NCBI RefSeq assembly: GCF_022163125.1
Contig: NZ_CP091881.1
Span: 3,782,001 to 3,846,000 of the forward strand
DNA: 64,000 nt
Direction: 5' to 3'
Origin: Paenibacillus sp. HWE-109
Lineage (GTDB): Bacteria; Bacillota; Bacilli; Paenibacillales; NBRC-103111
Position 1 is the first letter of the stretch; each line of letters opens with the position of its first letter. Shown here piece after piece: positions 50,735 to 60,323 of the stretch. The notes below the pieces were generated by a model, which was not told the origin of the DNA, made no database searches, and was given only the letters and a program-made list of their open reading frames with translations. The position numbers were made by a program, and so were the translations under genes.

Positions 50735-51301
50735 TTAAGTGTTTATTTGCTGAATCAAATCATTGCGTGTCAAAATGGTCAATGGATAAATCCGCTTGCC
50801 TTTGGCAAGTAAAAAAGCGATCGTAGAATCAAACCCGGCAATCAATGCTTGCTCTAAGCTGATCTCGGCAAGTTCACGAATACGATCAACACTGGGAAAG
50901 TCGCGTCCTGGCTCCATATAGTCTGCCAGACAAACGATTTTATCGAGCAATGTCATCGCCTCACGACCGGAAGTATGGTAACGAATGGCATCCAAAACTT
51001 CTTCATCCACGATCCCAAATTGGGATTTGGCGATAAAGGCTCCGGCATGGGAATGCCATAGTTCTTTGTCGAACTGCAACAAGTCCTGCGGCAATGCGTT
51101 GTCCCTAATAATCTTAGCTTGCTCTTGTACAGGCCAATACTTGCAATAATCGTGCAAAATAGCCGCCAAGTCCGCTTTTTCCGGATCTCCGCCAAAACGC
51201 TTGGCTAAGATTACACTGGTTTCCATGACGCCAAGCGTATGCAGCCAGCGTCTTTCAGGCATTTGCTCCTTGACAGCGGCAATCAGCTTCTCACGATTCA
51301 T
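50735..51301 (-). CDS. yqeK: HD-domain hydrolase YqeK (Ap4A hydrolase, symmetrical type)
   Basis: 188 aa. HD phosphohydrolase: RRWLHTLGVMETS (His), LAAILHDYCKYWP (HD), LWHSHAGAFIA and AIRYHTSGR, metal ligands in the order of the YqeK family, which cleaves diadenosine tetraphosphate to two ADP. It overlaps the nadD end by 11 bases and follows it in the operon, as in Bacillus. Confidence 0.93.
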   Translation of the reverse strand: MNREKLIAAVKEQMPERRWLHTLGVMETSVILAKRFGGDPEKADLAAILHDYCKYWPVQEQAKIIRDNALPQDLLQFDKELWHSHAGAFIAKSQFGIVDEEVLDAIRYHTSGREAMTLLDKIVCLADYMEPGRDFPSVDRIRELAEISLEQALIAGFDSTIAFLLAKGKRIYPLTILTRNDLIQQINT

Positions 51302-51878
51302 ACAATCGGTTCACCTCCATGAAACGATTCACAGCCTCTGGAACCAAGTAGCGAACAGAGCGTTTGCGCTGCCTTTCCTCGCGAATAATCGTTGAAGAAA
51401 TATCTACTTGCGGCATCGGAACGAGCGACACCCGACTACGAATAGGCAGGGGAAGCTGTTCCATATCGAGTGCATAGCCAGGCCTTGCTAAACCAATAAA
51501 ACGAATATGCCGCACGATGTCATCGATGCGATGCCACTGCGGCAAATATTGAACCATATCTGCACCTATAATATAAGCAAATTCTGTATCCGGATATTCC
51601 TTGAGCAGCAGCTCAATGGTCTGGATACTATAAGATACGCCGCCTTTGGTAATTTCGATATCAATCGGCCGAAAAAAAGGATTGCCTTCAGCGGCAAGGC
51701 AAACCATTTCCCAACGCTCCTGGATGGATGCCTTTGGGGCATTTGGCTTGTGCGGAGGCACATTAGCCGGCATCAGCCAAACTTCATCCAAACCTGCTTC
51801 CACCCTCGCCCGCTCTGCGGCTATTAAATGCCCGGTATGAATCGGATCGAAGGTGCCTCCCATAATTCCGACCAGCAT
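51291..51878 (-). CDS. nadD: Nicotinate-mononucleotide adenylyltransferase NadD
   Basis: NaMN + ATP to NaAD in NAD+ synthesis. 195 aa. Nucleotidyltransferase motifs GGTFDPIHTGHLIAAE (8-23) and DISSTIIREE (ISSTxxR), and WLMPANVPPHKP for substrate binding. AGAGGTGGA precedes ATG. Confidence 0.96.
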   Translation of the reverse strand: MLVGIMGGTFDPIHTGHLIAAERARVEAGLDEVWLMPANVPPHKPNAPKASIQERWEMVCLAAEGNPFFRPIDIEITKGGVSYSIQTIELLLKEYPDTEFAYIIGADMVQYLPQWHRIDDIVRHIRFIGLARPGYALDMEQLPLPIRSRVSLVPMPQVDISSTIIREERQRKRSVRYLVPEAVNRFMEVNRLYES

Positions 51879-51890
51879 GCTTCCACCTCT

Positions 51891-52184
51891 TTAGCGCGGC
51901 AGTTCGATCTTCTTCTTGTCACGCGATTCTTTGTAGAGCACAACCATTTTGCCAATAACCTGCACAAGCTCAGCCCCGGATTTCTCCGCAAGCTCCGTAC
52001 CTACCTCATCGCGATCTTCGCCGCTGTTGTTGAGCACGGTAATTTTGATCAGTTCACGCACTTCCAGTGCTTCTTGGATATGACGAATCAAATGTTCGTT
52101 CACTCCGCCTTTGCCAACTTGAAAAATTGGATCTACATGGTGCGCCATGGAGCGCAAATAACGTTTCTGTTTGCCTGATAACAT
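51891..52184 (-). CDS. yhbY: YhbY/CRM-domain RNA-binding protein (YqeI)
   Basis: About 97 aa, one CRM domain: LSGKQKRYLRSMAHHVDPIFQVGKGG split as KRYLRSMAHH and PIFQVGKGGVNE, GxxG-like loop, and KVVLYKESRD-like end (MVVLYKESRDKKK). Associates with pre-50S particles. Start ATG at 52184 behind GAGGG; the upstream ATG at 52202 is only three bases after... the aroE stop and has no ribosome site. Confidence 0.92.
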   Translation of the reverse strand: MLSGKQKRYLRSMAHHVDPIFQVGKGGVNEHLIRHIQEALEVRELIKITVLNNSGEDRDEVGTELAEKSGAELVQVIGKMVVLYKESRDKKKIELPR

Positions 52185-52204
52185 CGATGTCCCTCTATTC
52201 ATTC

Positions 52205-53065
52205 TTATTCAGCTAACGACTGTTCTACCACCTGTCTCATCGCCGCTACGGGCGCAGGAGTACCAGTCCAATATTCGAAGGCAAATGCGCCTTGATAAAT
52301 AAACATGCCAAGTCCGCCATGGATGCGGGCACCTTTGGCTTCCGCTTCACGCAAAAACCGCGTGATCCGCGGATTATAAATCAAATCACTGACTAAATGG
52401 TGTTCGCGCAGCAGCTCTACCGGCATTGGAAGCTCATCGACATGAGGATGCATGCCAGCTGATGTTGTATTGAGTACAAAATCAACTTCATCCACAATAT
52501 CCCCAAGCTCATCAAGTCCCAGTCCAACAGTCTTTGTATAGACGCTGATTGTTTCCGCAAGTTCAATGGCACGTTCCTTGGTGCGATTTGCTATATAAAT
52601 ACAGGCTACACCTTCTTTGGCAAGCGCATAAGCAACACCTCTTGCCGCGCCGCCAGCCCCAAGGAGAAGCACACGTTTACCTGACAGCACAATACCCGTC
52701 TCTTCTTTAAGCGATCTTACATAGCCGATGCCATCGGTGTTGTAGCCGACAAGCTTGCCAGCTTCATTCACGATGGTATTCACCGCGCCAACAATGCTGG
52801 CGCCTTCATCAATTTCATCGAGATATGACATGACTTCCACTTTGTGTGGAATGGTTACATTGATTCCACGATAGCCTAATGCCCGAATTCCACGAACCGC
52901 GTTACCCAACTCATCAGGACGAACATGAAAAGCTGCGTATACCGCATTAATTCCGGCTTCTTGAAAAGCCCGATTTAACATAATCGGGGAACGGGAGTGC
53001 CGAATCGGATCTCCGAATACCCCGTATAGAATCGTATGACTGTCAATTGTGCGGCTCTTCTCCAT
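52205..53065 (-). CDS. aroE: Shikimate dehydrogenase
   Basis: NADPH-dependent reduction of 3-dehydroshikimate. 286 aa. N-terminal substrate domain with GDPIRHSRSPIMLNRAF and NVTIPHK (catalytic Lys), NADP fold with LLGAGGAARGVAYAL and NRTKERA, and GLGMFIYQGAFAFEYWTG near the end with the catalytic-site Gln. In the yqeH-aroE-yhbY order of Bacillus. Confidence 0.96.
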   Translation of the reverse strand: MEKSRTIDSHTILYGVFGDPIRHSRSPIMLNRAFQEAGINAVYAAFHVRPDELGNAVRGIRALGYRGINVTIPHKVEVMSYLDEIDEGASIVGAVNTIVNEAGKLVGYNTDGIGYVRSLKEETGIVLSGKRVLLLGAGGAARGVAYALAKEGVACIYIANRTKERAIELAETISVYTKTVGLGLDELGDIVDEVDFVLNTTSAGMHPHVDELPMPVELLREHHLVSDLIYNPRITRFLREAEAKGARIHGGLGMFIYQGAFAFEYWTGTPAPVAAMRQVVEQSLAE

Positions 53066-53082
53066 GGTTTCCTCCGGTCTCC

Positions 53083-54198
53083 CTATATCAATGCTTCACG
53101 CGCGATAACTTTAATCCCCTTAGGTGCATGAACGGCAAGATCTGCTCCAGCGATACTGTTGACACGAATCCAACCCAAGCCTGAGATCAACACATCCATC
53201 TGTTTCCCCTTAGGAATGTGCAGCGGATGCTTCACAAGCTTAGGCAGTTCTTCCAGATCTGCTAGATTCGGAGGCGCCAGCATGACACCTTTGTGCTCCT
53301 CATACAACTCATCCGCGCGTTCTAATTTGGTACGGTGAATTTGCACCGCATTGGACGTATAGCAAGTAAAGGACTGATGCTCCCCTTTAATAAAGTCAAA
53401 TCTGGCTAAAGCGCCAAAAAATAATGTTTGGGCTTCATTCAATTGAAAAACCATCGGTTTTAGCGGCTTATCCGGCATAATACGGGCTAAGTCGCGCTTC
53501 TTCACCACTTCTGTTAACCGGTGCTTATGAACAATCCCCGGCGTATCCACGATAAATTTCCCGTCATCTAACGGGATCTTCACGAGATCCAGCGTAGTGC
53601 CTGGGTACTGTGATGTCGTAAGTTCCGAATCCAAGTCGCTGTAATCGCTGATCAAACGGTTAATCAACGTTGATTTGCCCACATTCGTGGCCCCAACGAC
53701 ATAGACATCCATGTTGCCGCGATACTCTTGAACAGCAGTAATTACACGATCAAAGCCAATATTTTTCTTCGCGCTGCAAAGAACAATATCCACGACCTTG
53801 AGATTCTCTTCCTTGGCTCTGCGCTGCACCCAATTAATAATTTTGTTGGCGTTCGTTACTTTGGGCAGCAAATCGATTTTATTGACGACAAGCAGAACCG
53901 GATTCGAGCCAACAAAGCGGGCTAGACCACTGATCATACTGCCTTCAAAGTCAAAAATATCTACGATTTTCACAACCAGCGCTTTGGTTTGACCGACGTG
54001 TCCCAACAATTTCAGGAAGTCGTCCTGCTGGAGAGTGATACTCGAAGATTCATTGTAGTGTTTAATGCGATAGCAGCGCTGACAAATCAGCGGCTCCTTG
54101 TCCATCGCTTCGGCTGGTATGTAACCGAGCTTGCCTTTTTCTTCCGTTTGCAGAAGGACACCACAGCCTGCACAACGATTCACTGTTTCTGTAATCAT
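53083..54198 (-). CDS. yqeH: Circularly permuted GTPase YqeH
   Basis: Ribosome-assembly GTPase of the 30S subunit. About 371 aa. Zinc finger CAGCG...CQRCYR in the first 45 residues, then permuted motifs: G4 VNKIDLL, G5 CSAKKNIG, G1 GATNVGKSTLINRL, G3 DTPGIV, and a C-terminal domain. ATG at 54198 follows AGGAGG by four to five bases; the longer frame to 54234 overlaps yqeG. Confidence 0.95.
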   Translation of the reverse strand: MITETVNRCAGCGVLLQTEEKGKLGYIPAEAMDKEPLICQRCYRIKHYNESSSITLQQDDFLKLLGHVGQTKALVVKIVDIFDFEGSMISGLARFVGSNPVLLVVNKIDLLPKVTNANKIINWVQRRAKEENLKVVDIVLCSAKKNIGFDRVITAVQEYRGNMDVYVVGATNVGKSTLINRLISDYSDLDSELTTSQYPGTTLDLVKIPLDDGKFIVDTPGIVHKHRLTEVVKKRDLARIMPDKPLKPMVFQLNEAQTLFFGALARFDFIKGEHQSFTCYTSNAVQIHRTKLERADELYEEHKGVMLAPPNLADLEELPKLVKHPLHIPKGKQMDVLISGLGWIRVNSIAGADLAVHAPKGIKVIAREALI

Positions 54199-54206
54199 GA
54201 AACCTC

Positions 54207-54701
54207 CTAATTCTTCATCCTCTTCAATGCCCACTTCTCAATACGGCGATTAATTTTCGTGAAAAAACCTTCATCCGCTATGGAGATCGGCTGAACCAGG
54301 ATCGTATAAAGCCCCATTCGATTGCCGCCAAGAACGTCTGTTAACATTTGATCGCCTATGACCGCTGTTTGTCTAACGTTCGTACCAAGCAGCTTCATAG
54401 CCTTGTGAAATGAGACGTTCGTAGGTTTCTTGGCACGATGGATGAACGAAATGCCCAGAGGCTCGGCAAAGGCGGAAACGCGGCCATGGTTGTTGTTGGA
54501 CACAATGACCACCTTGAAGCCCATCTTCTGCAGCTGTTTCAACCACTCTATTAACTCAGGAGTCGCATGCGGATCACGCGCGCCTACCAGTGTGTTATCG
54601 AGATCTGTAATGATTCCGCGAACGCCAAAATCCCAAAGGTGATTGGCATCAATATCATAGATTGTATGTACGGACTGTCTGGGTATGAGCTTTTTCAGCA
54701 A
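54207..54701 (-). CDS. yqeG: HAD-family phosphatase YqeG
   Basis: About 164 aa. HAD motif I DLDNTLVG (both Asp), motif II VVIVSNNN, motif III/IV VIGDQMLTDVLGGNRMG. Member of the YqeG IIIA group (related to mitochondrial PGP phosphatase GEP4), so phosphatidylglycerophosphate phosphatase activity is possible. TTG start at 54701, seven bases after GGAGGG, gives the N-terminus LLKKLIPRQ expected for the family; longer starts lack support. First gene of the yqe run. Confidence 0.9.
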   Translation of the reverse strand: MLKKLIPRQSVHTIYDIDANHLWDFGVRGIITDLDNTLVGARDPHATPELIEWLKQLQKMGFKVVIVSNNNHGRVSAFAEPLGISFIHRAKKPTNVSFHKAMKLLGTNVRQTAVIGDQMLTDVLGGNRMGLYTILVQPISIADEGFFTKINRRIEKWALKRMKN

Positions 54702-54793
54702 ACAACTTCCCTCCAACTGCTTCCTCGACATATACGTGAAACTATACCATAGTGACCCGTTTGTTGCAAAAAGAAAAAGAACATATTTTCGCT

Positions 54794-55570
54794 CTAGGAA
54801 CGCGCCGGAAGCGGCAGCCAGTTCAATACATTTTGAATTTTGCGATCCCAATAGCCCCATTCATGTGTGCCTGGCTCTTCTTCATAGGTTAGGTTCAGCT
54901 TCAAATCGCGGCAATAATCACGGAACCTGATATTATCTTCATACAGGAAATCTTCCGTGCCACAGCATTGATAGAGTTCAGGCTTAACCCCTTGGTACAC
55001 CGACAGTTGATCTGCCAAATGAAATAAATCGTCACCGCTGCCTTTAATCTTCGTAACATCGCCATAGATCAGTTTGAAATCATCCGGAAAACTGATGGCC
55101 CGGCCGGAAATATCCAAAGCTCCGGATAAGCTAGCCGCTGCAGCAAACCGATCTGGATGCGTTAGCGCAAGCTTCATTGCTCCGTAACCGCCCATGGAAA
55201 GTCCTGCCGCATAATTCAATTCTCTTTCTTCGGCTAATGGAAAAAAGGAACGGGCGAGAGCAGGCAGCTCCTCACTGATGAACGTCCAGTAGTTAGGTCC
55301 CGACGCCATATCGGCATAAAAGCTGCGATTCACAGCAGGCATGACAACCGCAATGCCAAGCTCTGAAGCATATCGTTCAATCGACGTTCTGCGCATCCAA
55401 ATGGTATGATCATCGGACAAACCGTGGAGCAAATAAAGTGTCGGATGCTTGTCCCCATAAACAGATGAAGCCAACCCAATTTGACTTTTCGCCACTTGCG
55501 GTAAAATAACGTGCATCGATGCAGATACACCAAGAGAATCTGAAAAAAAGTGACAATCTATAAACGCCAT
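54794..55570 (-). CDS. Esterase of the EstA/esterase-D type (alpha/beta hydrolase)
   Basis: About 258 aa, cytosolic. LYLLHGLSDDHTIWMRRTS gives the oxyanion region, AGLSMGGYGAMKLAL the nucleophile elbow (GLSMGG, Ser about 122), and GTHEWGYWDRKI the catalytic His. Similar to lactococcal tributyrin esterase and to S-formylglutathione hydrolase. AGAGGAG precedes ATG at 55570. The substrate cannot be assigned. Confidence 0.88.
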   Translation of the reverse strand: MAFIDCHFFSDSLGVSASMHVILPQVAKSQIGLASSVYGDKHPTLYLLHGLSDDHTIWMRRTSIERYASELGIAVVMPAVNRSFYADMASGPNYWTFISEELPALARSFFPLAEERELNYAAGLSMGGYGAMKLALTHPDRFAAAASLSGALDISGRAISFPDDFKLIYGDVTKIKGSGDDLFHLADQLSVYQGVKPELYQCCGTEDFLYEDNIRFRDYCRDLKLNLTYEEEPGTHEWGYWDRKIQNVLNWLPLPARS

Positions 55571-55589
55571 ATGAATATCTCCTCTCACA

Positions 55590-55622
55590 GGGAAGCCACT
55601 CCCTATTAGGGAAGTGGCTTCT
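55590..55622 (-). other. Hairpin between the transglutaminase and esterase genes
   Basis: GAAGCCACTTCCC-TAAT-AGGGAGTGGCTTC on the minus strand, nearly perfect 13-bp stem but no U-tract. It overlaps the region just before the esterase ribosome site. Confidence 0.55.
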
Positions 55623-55626
55623 ACTG

Positions 55627-57858
55627 CTATTTCATCTGTTCTTTTAATCGGCTTATCGACTGATTAACCGTTTGGTAATCCGTTTCTGTAGAACTCAACT
55701 GACTATACTTGGCTCGTTCAAAGAGCTCGATCACCGTTTCCAGCTCTTTTTTCATCCACTTGCTTTGATTCGCCCACCGTGTTGCCGCTTCTCTCATCGT
55801 TTCATGTTCCAGACGCAAATAGCCTCTGCGGCGGCTTAATCGCAGCAGTTTTTCAAATTCAACAATAATTTTTTGATTAAAATTAATCACTTGTAATTCT
55901 TTGCGCCGTGTTCGCCAAGCGCTCCAGACCTCGCTTCTCATTGCGAAGTATAAGCCGGAAGCAACCACAAAAGCTGCTGCTATACCGCTTAAAGTTAGCC
56001 ATAGCCATGTAAAGCTTGGCGCCGCTTCTGTTGACTCTACTTCAGGCAATGGGTCCGTTTCTGTTGTTAACGGAACAGGAGGCGGCGTTACCTCAGGGAA
56101 TAGATTCGGCAACTTGAAGCCTGAAGTCGGTTCAAAAGAAATCCAGCCGAAACCTTCAAAATAAACTTCTACCCACGAATGGGCATCTGAATTTCTGATC
56201 GTGTACGTCCCCTCAGCATTTGCATCGATTTCAGCTCCCAATTGACCCAAAATACCGAAGTCCCTGATCTGGTCAGGTACTGGTGAGACGCCCGATGAAT
56301 ACCCTTTTACCCAACGTGTAGGAAGACCGATCGAGCGCGTAAGGACAGCCATAGCGGTTGAATAATAATCACAGTAGCCTTGCTTCACTTCGAACAAGAA
56401 GCGATCCACGAAATCCTTGCTCTTGCCTTTTGTTTCATCCGGTGTGTTCGTATACGGATAGTGCTCGGACAAATACTTTTCGATTAGTTTGGCTTGATCA
56501 TACGGATTTGTTGCCGACTTGGTAATATCAAGTGCCAATTGCTTCACACGTTCAGGTAAATCAGTCGGCACTTGCAAATACTCAGCCCAATCCGGTTTGT
56601 TCGTATAATCGGCTTTCACTTCGCGCAATAAGGCTTCTTCCAGAATCGGCTCTTGCGTCGTTATGACATAATCTTTGGGATAATTGCTTTTGCCTGTAAA
56701 ACGGAGCTCCGATTGACGAGGTGACCATAAAATTCGTTGAAACGGATTCTCGCCTTGATTCACTTCGTCTATTTTCTGAATAGCAAATCCTCCGAACAGC
56801 ACGGGAAATACCTCTTCCCGCTGCATGACAACTTTCTGTTTCACCTCTTGCGTTTGCAGCAAGGACTGATCGAATCGCGGGTCAAGCGGAAGCGGGTTCA
56901 AATTAACGCGATTAACCGGAAGTTTGCGCTCAGAAGGACTAGCTTCCCACCCTTTTCCATTATATAATGCACGCGTTTCTCCACGGAAGTAGGTTCGCTT
57001 CGTTGTTTCAACCGTCATGACCGGAGTGTAATCATAACGGAAGCCGCCTCCCAGCCGGCTATCATCTCGGCTGTAGCCAGAGGAAGCATCAGCCGTAGAA
57101 GCTGTAACACTGATGCCTTTGCCTAGGAGCGGAACGGATTCTCCGCGGCTGACCTTCCAGGCTGTGTAGGGGTCGGTGATAATCGGACTCACCGTTGGGG
57201 CAACAAGTCCAACCAGAAAGGTTACACCAACAATCAAAACAACGGGTACGATCAGCGCTGACGGGTAATCAGTGATGGTTTCCCAAATCACAGGCGCGCG
57301 TTCCTTCAAGCGGGCCATGTGGCGAAGCATCAACAGCGAAAAGCCGCAAAGAATAACGATGGCAACCTGTGGCCATAGAAAAATCGTGCTGAAGGAATCA
57401 CGGATGGCAAAAAACATAACACTGACGAAAATTAGCACGACGATCCGCAATCTGGATTGAACAGACCACATGGCGAATTGATACGTGACCCAAGCGGATA
57501 GGCTGAACCAAATGAAAGGTTCCAATTGCCCGGCATTTAAAGCAATCCAGCGCAAAGTTTCATGCCATGATGTCACATGCACAGCGACGAAGTGATAACC
57601 CATTCCCCAGCCATGCAGCCATACAATCAACAGGAATTGCAGAATGAAACGCCATACGCCGTGCAGTCGAGGCAAGAAGTACGTAAACGCGATCAGGCAT
57701 AATGAAGCTGTGACGAAAGAAACGGTTTGGGGAAGCCACAAGCCATCCTCTTTCATAATCCAAATCACGAATTGATAAAGGAAAACCCCGGTCAGAATGG
57801 CGCTGACACGCTGCTCCCAATCGGCAAACAGAAACTTTTTCCAGATGGAGTTAGGCAT
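55627..57858 (-). CDS. Membrane transglutaminase-like protein (TgpA type, DUF3488/DUF4129)
   Basis: 743 aa. About six N-terminal helices (residues 15-225), an extracytoplasmic domain with the transglutaminase/protease core: GYCDYYSTAMAVLTRSIG (Cys about 480), DAHSWVEVYFEGFGWISFEPT (His, Asp), then one more helix (about 620-640) and a cytoplasmic DUF4129-like tail. It completes the MoxR-DUF58-TgpA module; the physiological substrate is unknown. Its ATG overlaps the DUF58 stop. Confidence 0.92.
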   Translation of the reverse strand: MPNSIWKKFLFADWEQRVSAILTGVFLYQFVIWIMKEDGLWLPQTVSFVTASLCLIAFTYFLPRLHGVWRFILQFLLIVWLHGWGMGYHFVAVHVTSWHETLRWIALNAGQLEPFIWFSLSAWVTYQFAMWSVQSRLRIVVLIFVSVMFFAIRDSFSTIFLWPQVAIVILCGFSLLMLRHMARLKERAPVIWETITDYPSALIVPVVLIVGVTFLVGLVAPTVSPIITDPYTAWKVSRGESVPLLGKGISVTASTADASSGYSRDDSRLGGGFRYDYTPVMTVETTKRTYFRGETRALYNGKGWEASPSERKLPVNRVNLNPLPLDPRFDQSLLQTQEVKQKVVMQREEVFPVLFGGFAIQKIDEVNQGENPFQRILWSPRQSELRFTGKSNYPKDYVITTQEPILEEALLREVKADYTNKPDWAEYLQVPTDLPERVKQLALDITKSATNPYDQAKLIEKYLSEHYPYTNTPDETKGKSKDFVDRFLFEVKQGYCDYYSTAMAVLTRSIGLPTRWVKGYSSGVSPVPDQIRDFGILGQLGAEIDANAEGTYTIRNSDAHSWVEVYFEGFGWISFEPTSGFKLPNLFPEVTPPPVPLTTETDPLPEVESTEAAPSFTWLWLTLSGIAAAFVVASGLYFAMRSEVWSAWRTRRKELQVINFNQKIIVEFEKLLRLSRRRGYLRLEHETMREAATRWANQSKWMKKELETVIELFERAKYSQLSSTETDYQTVNQSISRLKEQMK

Positions 57859-59134
57859 AACGTTTCGCCCCTCCCAACAGATTGGGCAAATCCGTTAATT
57901 GGTTGACCTCATACCCCATATAACCCTGCGCACGGATAGCTTTAATCCAATCTTCTTGTTTATCCTGCTGTGCACCCAGTGGTTTGAAAGCTTGAGGAGA
58001 CCTATCATGGACCCAGATATGACAAGGATTCATTTGCAAATGCTCCAGATGCGTTAATACCTGCATCATCACGGCTCCTTTTTGCGGAGAAATGATAACG
58101 AAGAAACAGCCAGCTGGCAGCTCACGTGTATGTTCCTTGAGGATCTGATTCAAAGGGCGATAGCCATCTGCTTCGACACCGACTAAATGCTTGAGAATGT
58201 GTTTGTGATGATTCTGGCTTTGTTTCGCTTCAAAGAACGTGGATTCCTTGCCGATGGAAAGTAAGCCTAACGCCAAATCGCGACTGGCACCGTAGCGAAA
58301 TAACGAAGCAGCTACAGATACTGCCAGCTCAAATTCAGCTACATCCCCATAAGCACGGGCGGTGCGATCCAGCAAGATGATCGTTTTGGGAAGCGATTCA
58401 CGCTCGAACTCTTTGGACTTCCATGTCCCTGTTTTGGCTGTGGCATTCCAGTGAATCCGCGATAGCCGGTCCCCATAAATATATTCCCGCACCCCGTTGA
58501 TTTGCGTCGTCTCGCGGTGCGCTCTCGTCGTTGTGGAGTGATGCTGCATTCCTTTGAGCATTTGGTGAAATTGCGCCCATTCCCGAATCACGATGGTTTG
58601 CGGATATACCGTTAGCGACTGCGTAAGATCCAAACGGCCTTTATGCTGAAAGAAGCCAAAAATATCCTCTGTCAAACACTCCGTAGCGCCAAACTTATAA
58701 TACCCTCTTCGCAAAGGCGGTGTGCTGTACAGCAATTCCCCCTTCCTTTTCCAATCTGGCACAAGCGATCCTTCAAAAATGGTTTCTTCGCCATTCAGAC
58801 GGATGAGTTGGTCCTTGATCATCATATACGGGATCGGCCAAAAGCCGGGGATTTGCACGCCAATTCCGATCTGCAAGGATTGCCCTGCTTCCAGTTGGGC
58901 TTCCTGCCCTAAATTGGAAATTTTGCGAGTTCCTTGTGCGCGTCTGATGCCGCTCCAATTGCCTGATAGCAGGTAGATGGATAAGAGCGTTATGATGATA
59001 AAAAGCATGGAAGCAAGCTTACCGCCTTGGAACAGCAGGAAGAACAAGCTTGCGGTGAAGCAGGCGATCAGAAGCCATAGAGGTGCCGGAAACCGGGGAC
59101 GCGCCCCGAATCGTTTGAATACCGGTCGATTCAT
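57851..59134 (-). CDS. DUF58 domain protein (vWA-like)
   Basis: 427 aa. Two N-terminal helices (about 15-60), beta-rich region, then the DUF58 signature DRLSRIHWNATAKTGTWKSKEFE split as DRLSRIHWNATAK and TWKSKEFERE, and TIILLDRTA (MIDAS-like start). Partner of the MoxR ATPase 4 bp upstream, probably as an adaptor in a chaperone-like complex at the membrane. Confidence 0.9.
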   Translation of the reverse strand: MNRPVFKRFGARPRFPAPLWLLIACFTASLFFLLFQGGKLASMLFIIITLLSIYLLSGNWSGIRRAQGTRKISNLGQEAQLEAGQSLQIGIGVQIPGFWPIPYMMIKDQLIRLNGEETIFEGSLVPDWKRKGELLYSTPPLRRGYYKFGATECLTEDIFGFFQHKGRLDLTQSLTVYPQTIVIREWAQFHQMLKGMQHHSTTTRAHRETTQINGVREYIYGDRLSRIHWNATAKTGTWKSKEFERESLPKTIILLDRTARAYGDVAEFELAVSVAASLFRYGASRDLALGLLSIGKESTFFEAKQSQNHHKHILKHLVGVEADGYRPLNQILKEHTRELPAGCFFVIISPQKGAVMMQVLTHLEHLQMNPCHIWVHDRSPQAFKPLGAQQDKQEDWIKAIRAQGYMGYEVNQLTDLPNLLGGAKRYA

Positions 59135-59138
59135 AGGC

Positions 59139-60098
59139 TCACTTCTCCAATCGTACCGGCACGCGGACCTGCTCGAAAATCGCGCCGAGAACGGAAGAGA
59201 TCGTGGCTCCGTCCATGCGGGCTTCCGTATGAAGAATCATCCGATGGCCGAGCACATAGGGAGCAAGGTACTTAATATCATCCGGAATGACATAATCTCT
59301 TCCTTGCAGAAAAGCAAATGATTTGGAAGCAAGCACTAGCGACAGTGTAGCTCGCGGACTTGCTCCTAGGAACACAGCTTGATGATCGCGTGTTTTGCGA
59401 GCTATGGCCACTAAATAATCGCCAACAGCTTCATCCAGATGAACATGCTTTACCTGATCTTGAATCGAGAGCACCTCCGCGGTGTTCATTACAGCTTGCA
59501 GCGACTCCATCGGGTGCAATTTGCTCTGGGAAGCAATCATCAGCTTCTCGGCAGCTTCACTCGGATATCCCAAACTTAGCTTAATCATGAAACGGTCCAA
59601 CTGTGCTTCCGGCAATATGTATGTGCCTTCGAAATCAATCGGATTCTGCGTAGCGAGCATCAGAAACGGCGAAGGAAGTTCATGAATATCCCCGTCAACC
59701 GTGATATGCTGTTCTTCCATCGCTTCCAGAAGCGCTGACTGGGTTTTGGTCGTAGCCCGATTGATCTCATCGACGAGTAAAATATTCGTCATAATCGGTC
59801 CTGAACGGAACAGAAACTTCTCTTCTTTGGGATGATATATAGAAACACCGGTAATATCCGAAGGTAGTAAATCGGGATTGCATTGAATGCGGCGAAATTG
59901 ACCGTCTATTGAGCGAGCCAGTGCTTTGATAAGGACTGTCTTGCCTGTTCCAGGAACATCTTCCAGCAAAACATGTCCGCCGGCCAGCATCGCAGTAAGT
60001 AATAATTCAATCTCAGAGCTCTTGCCAAGTATGCAGGATTCTAAATTCGCTTTCAGCCTAGCCAGAACTTCTACATGATGATGGGTGGCAGTTTCCAT
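59139..60098 (-). CDS. MoxR-family AAA+ ATPase
   Basis: 319 aa. Walker A DVPGTGKTVL (about 43-50), Walker B ILLVDEINRA, sensor 1 MLATQNPIDFEGTY, and the C-terminal lid with GASPRATLSLVLASKS. First gene of the MoxR-DUF58-transglutaminase operon; chaperone-like assembly role in other bacteria. GGAGGAT precedes ATG. Confidence 0.93.
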   Translation of the reverse strand: METATHHHVEVLARLKANLESCILGKSSEIELLLTAMLAGGHVLLEDVPGTGKTVLIKALARSIDGQFRRIQCNPDLLPSDITGVSIYHPKEEKFLFRSGPIMTNILLVDEINRATTKTQSALLEAMEEQHITVDGDIHELPSPFLMLATQNPIDFEGTYILPEAQLDRFMIKLSLGYPSEAAEKLMIASQSKLHPMESLQAVMNTAEVLSIQDQVKHVHLDEAVGDYLVAIARKTRDHQAVFLGASPRATLSLVLASKSFAFLQGRDYVIPDDIKYLAPYVLGHRMILHTEARMDGATISSVLGAIFEQVRVPVRLEK

Positions 60099-60273
60099 GT
60101 CTTGATCCTCCTTAAAGTTTGCGTTGCCATTGGGCGAATTTCCGCCCTTATGTCCAAATTAGGTTGGAATAACTACAAAAAGTGCGTAAATCCAGTTTAC
60201 AGCAAAGCTTTTCGTCCGTATACTTGTAATTCCTCTAAATTTATTTGTTAAAATTAACCATGCTGTTTAGACG

Positions 60274-60314
60274 CAAAACAAGCCCTTTCGGTTCGATCCA
60301 AAAGGGCTTGTTTA
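60274..60314 (-). terminator. Terminator of the spoVA operon
   Basis: Minus strand AACAAGCCCTTT...AAAGGGCTTGTT with one mismatch near the loop, then TTGCG; T-rich on both sides. Ten bases after spoVAE. Confidence 0.8.
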
Positions 60315-60323
60315 TCACTTTAT

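Noticed and set aside
54702..54860. N-terminal extension of yqeG
   Set aside because: It overlaps the esterase end and lacks a ribosome site; TTG at 54701 has GGAGGG and fits the family N-terminus.
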